The notes under the pieces were generated by a model. It did no database searches, was not told where the DNA came from, and was given only the letters and a program-made list of their open reading frames with translations. Positions 62,470 through 64,000 of a DNA stretch of 64,000 nt are shown piece after piece (positions within the stretch are counted from its first letter, which is position 1; the number at the start of each line of letters is the position of its first letter). The stretch comes from Dysgonomonas sp. 25 (lineage in GTDB: Bacteria; Bacteroidota; Bacteroidia; Bacteroidales; Dysgonomonadaceae): positions 124,001-188,000 of the forward strand of contig NZ_QVMN01000007.1 of NCBI RefSeq assembly GCF_010501075.1, written 5' to 3'. The position numbers and the translations under genes are program-made.

Positions 62470-64000
62470 ATGTCAGTAAAAACTATATATGACAAGTTTA
62501 TCGTTTGGAAAACTAACCACGTAAAATCCAATCAATTATTACTCTTTATCAGCTTTCTGATAGGGATACTGACTGCATTGGCTGCATATATACTGAAATC
62601 GCTGATTCATTTTATCCAACATCTGCTGACCTCGCACATAACAGGCGAGAGCGCCAATTACTTATACCTTATTTTTCCCGTTGTCGGTATTCTTTTGGCA
62701 GGGTTATTTGTCAAATACATCGTAAAAGACGATATAAGCCACGGGATTACGAGGATTCTGTATGCCATTTCGCAACGGAAGAGTTTTATCCGGCTGCATA
62801 ATGTATATACCTCTATTATAGCCAGCTCCGTAACTATCGGGTTCGGGGGATCGGTGGGAGCTGAGGCGCCTATCGTTCTCACGGGATCGGCTATCGGTTC
62901 CAATCTGGGGCGCTTCTTCAAAGTGGAACAGCGCTACCTGATGCTCCTCATCGGGTGCGGTGCGGCAGGAGCTATTGCCGGAATCTTTAAAGCGCCGATA
63001 ACAGGCCTGGTGTTTGTTATCGAGGTGTTGATGCTCGACCTCACACTGTTCACCATTATGCCTTTGCTGGTTTCGTCGGTCACGGCTGCTACCTTCTCCT
63101 ATATTACGACCGGGACGAAGGCCATGTTTGAGTTTGCTCACGGCGATCAGTTTTTGATGGAGCGCATTCCGTTTGTTGTGTTGTTAGGCTTGTTCTGCGG
63201 CTTTGTGTCCCTTTACTTTACGAGGGCTATCATGTGGGCGGAAGGAAAATTCAGAAAGCGTAGCTACTGGACTAAATTCCTGATGGGCGCAACAACATTG
63301 AGTATTCTTATATTTATTCTGCCTCCCCTCTATGGCGAGGGTTACGATACAATCAACATATTGATCGGAGGTAGCCAGAATTTCGATTCTATCCTTTCGG
63401 GCAGTTTCTTCTATCAGTATAAAGACCAGAATTGGGTACTAATCGTATTCCTTGTTGGAGTAATCTTGTTTAAGGTCTTTGCTACGGCGGCCACCAATGG
63501 GGGAGGGGGTACGGGTGGTACATTCGCTCCGTCGCTCTTCGTGGGGTGTATAGCCGGCTTTGTCTTTGCCTTCGTTATCAACCAATATGGTGGATTCACC
63601 CATCTGCCTGTGCAGAATTTTGCCCTGATGGGGATGGCAGGCGTAATGGCGGGTGTTATGCATGCGCCGCTTACAGGGACATTCCTGATAGCCGAATTGA
63701 CGGGCGGATATGAATTGTTCTTGCCGTTATTGATTGTTTCGGGGGTTGCCTACCTCACTATCAGGCTGTTCGAATCGCACAGTATTTACTCCATGCGTCT
63801 GGCTAAGAAAGGCGAACTACTGACGCACCATAAGGATAAAGCCATCCTGACATTGATGAATGGACGGGAATTGATAGAGACTAATTTTCAGAGTGTTACC
63901 CCTGATATGACCTTGGGCGATGTGGTAAAAACGATTGCCTGTTCGACGCGCAATGTCTTTCCGGTGGTCGATGATAATGGCCACTTTATGGGGATTGTAC
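62470..64000 (+). CDS. ClC-family chloride channel/transporter (partial, C-terminus outside window)
   Basis: 510 residues are visible, with the frame open to the window end. About ten to twelve membrane helices. The ion-path motifs are recognisable: FGGSVGAEAPIVLTG (about 116-130, the GxxxGxE region with the gating Glu retained), GAIAGIFKAPITG (about 167-180), GGGGTGGTFAPSLFVG (about 340-356) and MAGVMAGVMHAPLTG (about 382-397). A CBS domain begins near residue 455 (LIETNFQSVTPDMTLGDVV, NVFPVVDDNG). It conducts or exchanges chloride with protons across the inner membrane. The start is the ATG after AAATAAGGAA. Confidence 0.92.
   Translation, partial: MSVKTIYDKFIVWKTNHVKSNQLLLFISFLIGILTALAAYILKSLIHFIQHLLTSHITGESANYLYLIFPVVGILLAGLFVKYIVKDDISHGITRILYAISQRKSFIRLHNVYTSIIASSVTIGFGGSVGAEAPIVLTGSAIGSNLGRFFKVEQRYLMLLIGCGAAGAIAGIFKAPITGLVFVIEVLMLDLTLFTIMPLLVSSVTAATFSYITTGTKAMFEFAHGDQFLMERIPFVVLLGLFCGFVSLYFTRAIMWAEGKFRKRSYWTKFLMGATTLSILIFILPPLYGEGYDTINILIGGSQNFDSILSGSFFYQYKDQNWVLIVFLVGVILFKVFATAATNGGGGTGGTFAPSLFVGCIAGFVFAFVINQYGGFTHLPVQNFALMGMAGVMAGVMHAPLTGTFLIAELTGGYELFLPLLIVSGVAYLTIRLFESHSIYSMRLAKKGELLTHHKDKAILTLMNGRELIETNFQSVTPDMTLGDVVKTIACSTRNVFPVVDDNGHFMGIV

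Overview
The window reads as chromosomal DNA of a strict or facultative anaerobe of the order Bacteroidales. A Dysgonomonas-like member of the Dysgonomonadaceae is my best guess, from overall flavour rather than any database match. The evidence is promoters of the Bacteroidetes type (TTTG, about 20 bases, TAnnTTTG), very weak Shine-Dalgarno sequences, PPi-dependent phosphofructokinase, a Wolinella-type diheme fumarate reductase/succinate dehydrogenase, and many Bacteroidetes-only families (PCMD, FISUMP, DUF4294, CarboxypepD_reg-like, a TonB receptor with a long leader). There are no rRNA or tRNA genes, no transposase, no phage genes and no CRISPR array.

Layout. 1-3.1 kb: a membrane protein / winged-helix regulator / creD operon on the minus strand with two matching palindromic operators, then a DUF418 membrane protein. 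3.3-15.5 kb: secreted and outer-membrane proteins mixed with mutS2, pfp, a PCMD lipoprotein and a FISUMP protein. 15.6-24.4 kb: a tightly coupled mtaB / lipid A acyltransferase / glycosyltransferase run, DUF4294, then a minus-strand CNNM-CBS protein / tgt / LptF-G operon and a VOC / metallo-hydrolase pair. 24.7-27.5 kb: a Tat-exported Gfo/Idh/MocA oxidoreductase with a double DUF1080 hydrolase, a likely 3-keto-glycoside module. 28-35.9 kb: proC, recJ, a metallo-hydrolase lipoprotein, recQ, and a minus-strand small membrane protein / fmt / aroB operon. 36-51 kb: a BtuB-like receptor, a YiiX-like hydrolase, an ABC-F factor, a PDZ protein, a ribE-led operon, two tandem barrel paralogues, an mnmA-led operon and a 2-Cys peroxiredoxin. 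52-56.8 kb: a leucine-rich-repeat protein inside a dense cluster of intergenic repeats, a C-S lyase and SlyD. 57-61 kb: the frdCAB operon. 61-64 kb: an EamA transporter and a partial ClC channel.

Most genes are ordinary housekeeping. The unusual material is between genes. Several families of small dispersed repeats occur: heptamer/octamer arrays of the form AGT-n-AC, GC-rich hairpins, a GTCATCCCGAGC inverted repeat, an approximately 100-base AT-rich element in three copies, and a 54-base GTG-rich repeat. The most striking case is a 516-base unit inside the frd operon: an S23/four-helix-bundle gene bracketed by inverted heptamer arrays, whose removal in silico leaves a normal 13-base frdA-frdB spacer. 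It resembles the intervening sequences of 23S rRNA, but sits in a protein-coding operon. The LRR gene at 52-53.4 kb is similarly bracketed by inverted GC-rich repeats.

All functional names rest on reading motifs by eye; no similarity search, folding or alignment program was run.
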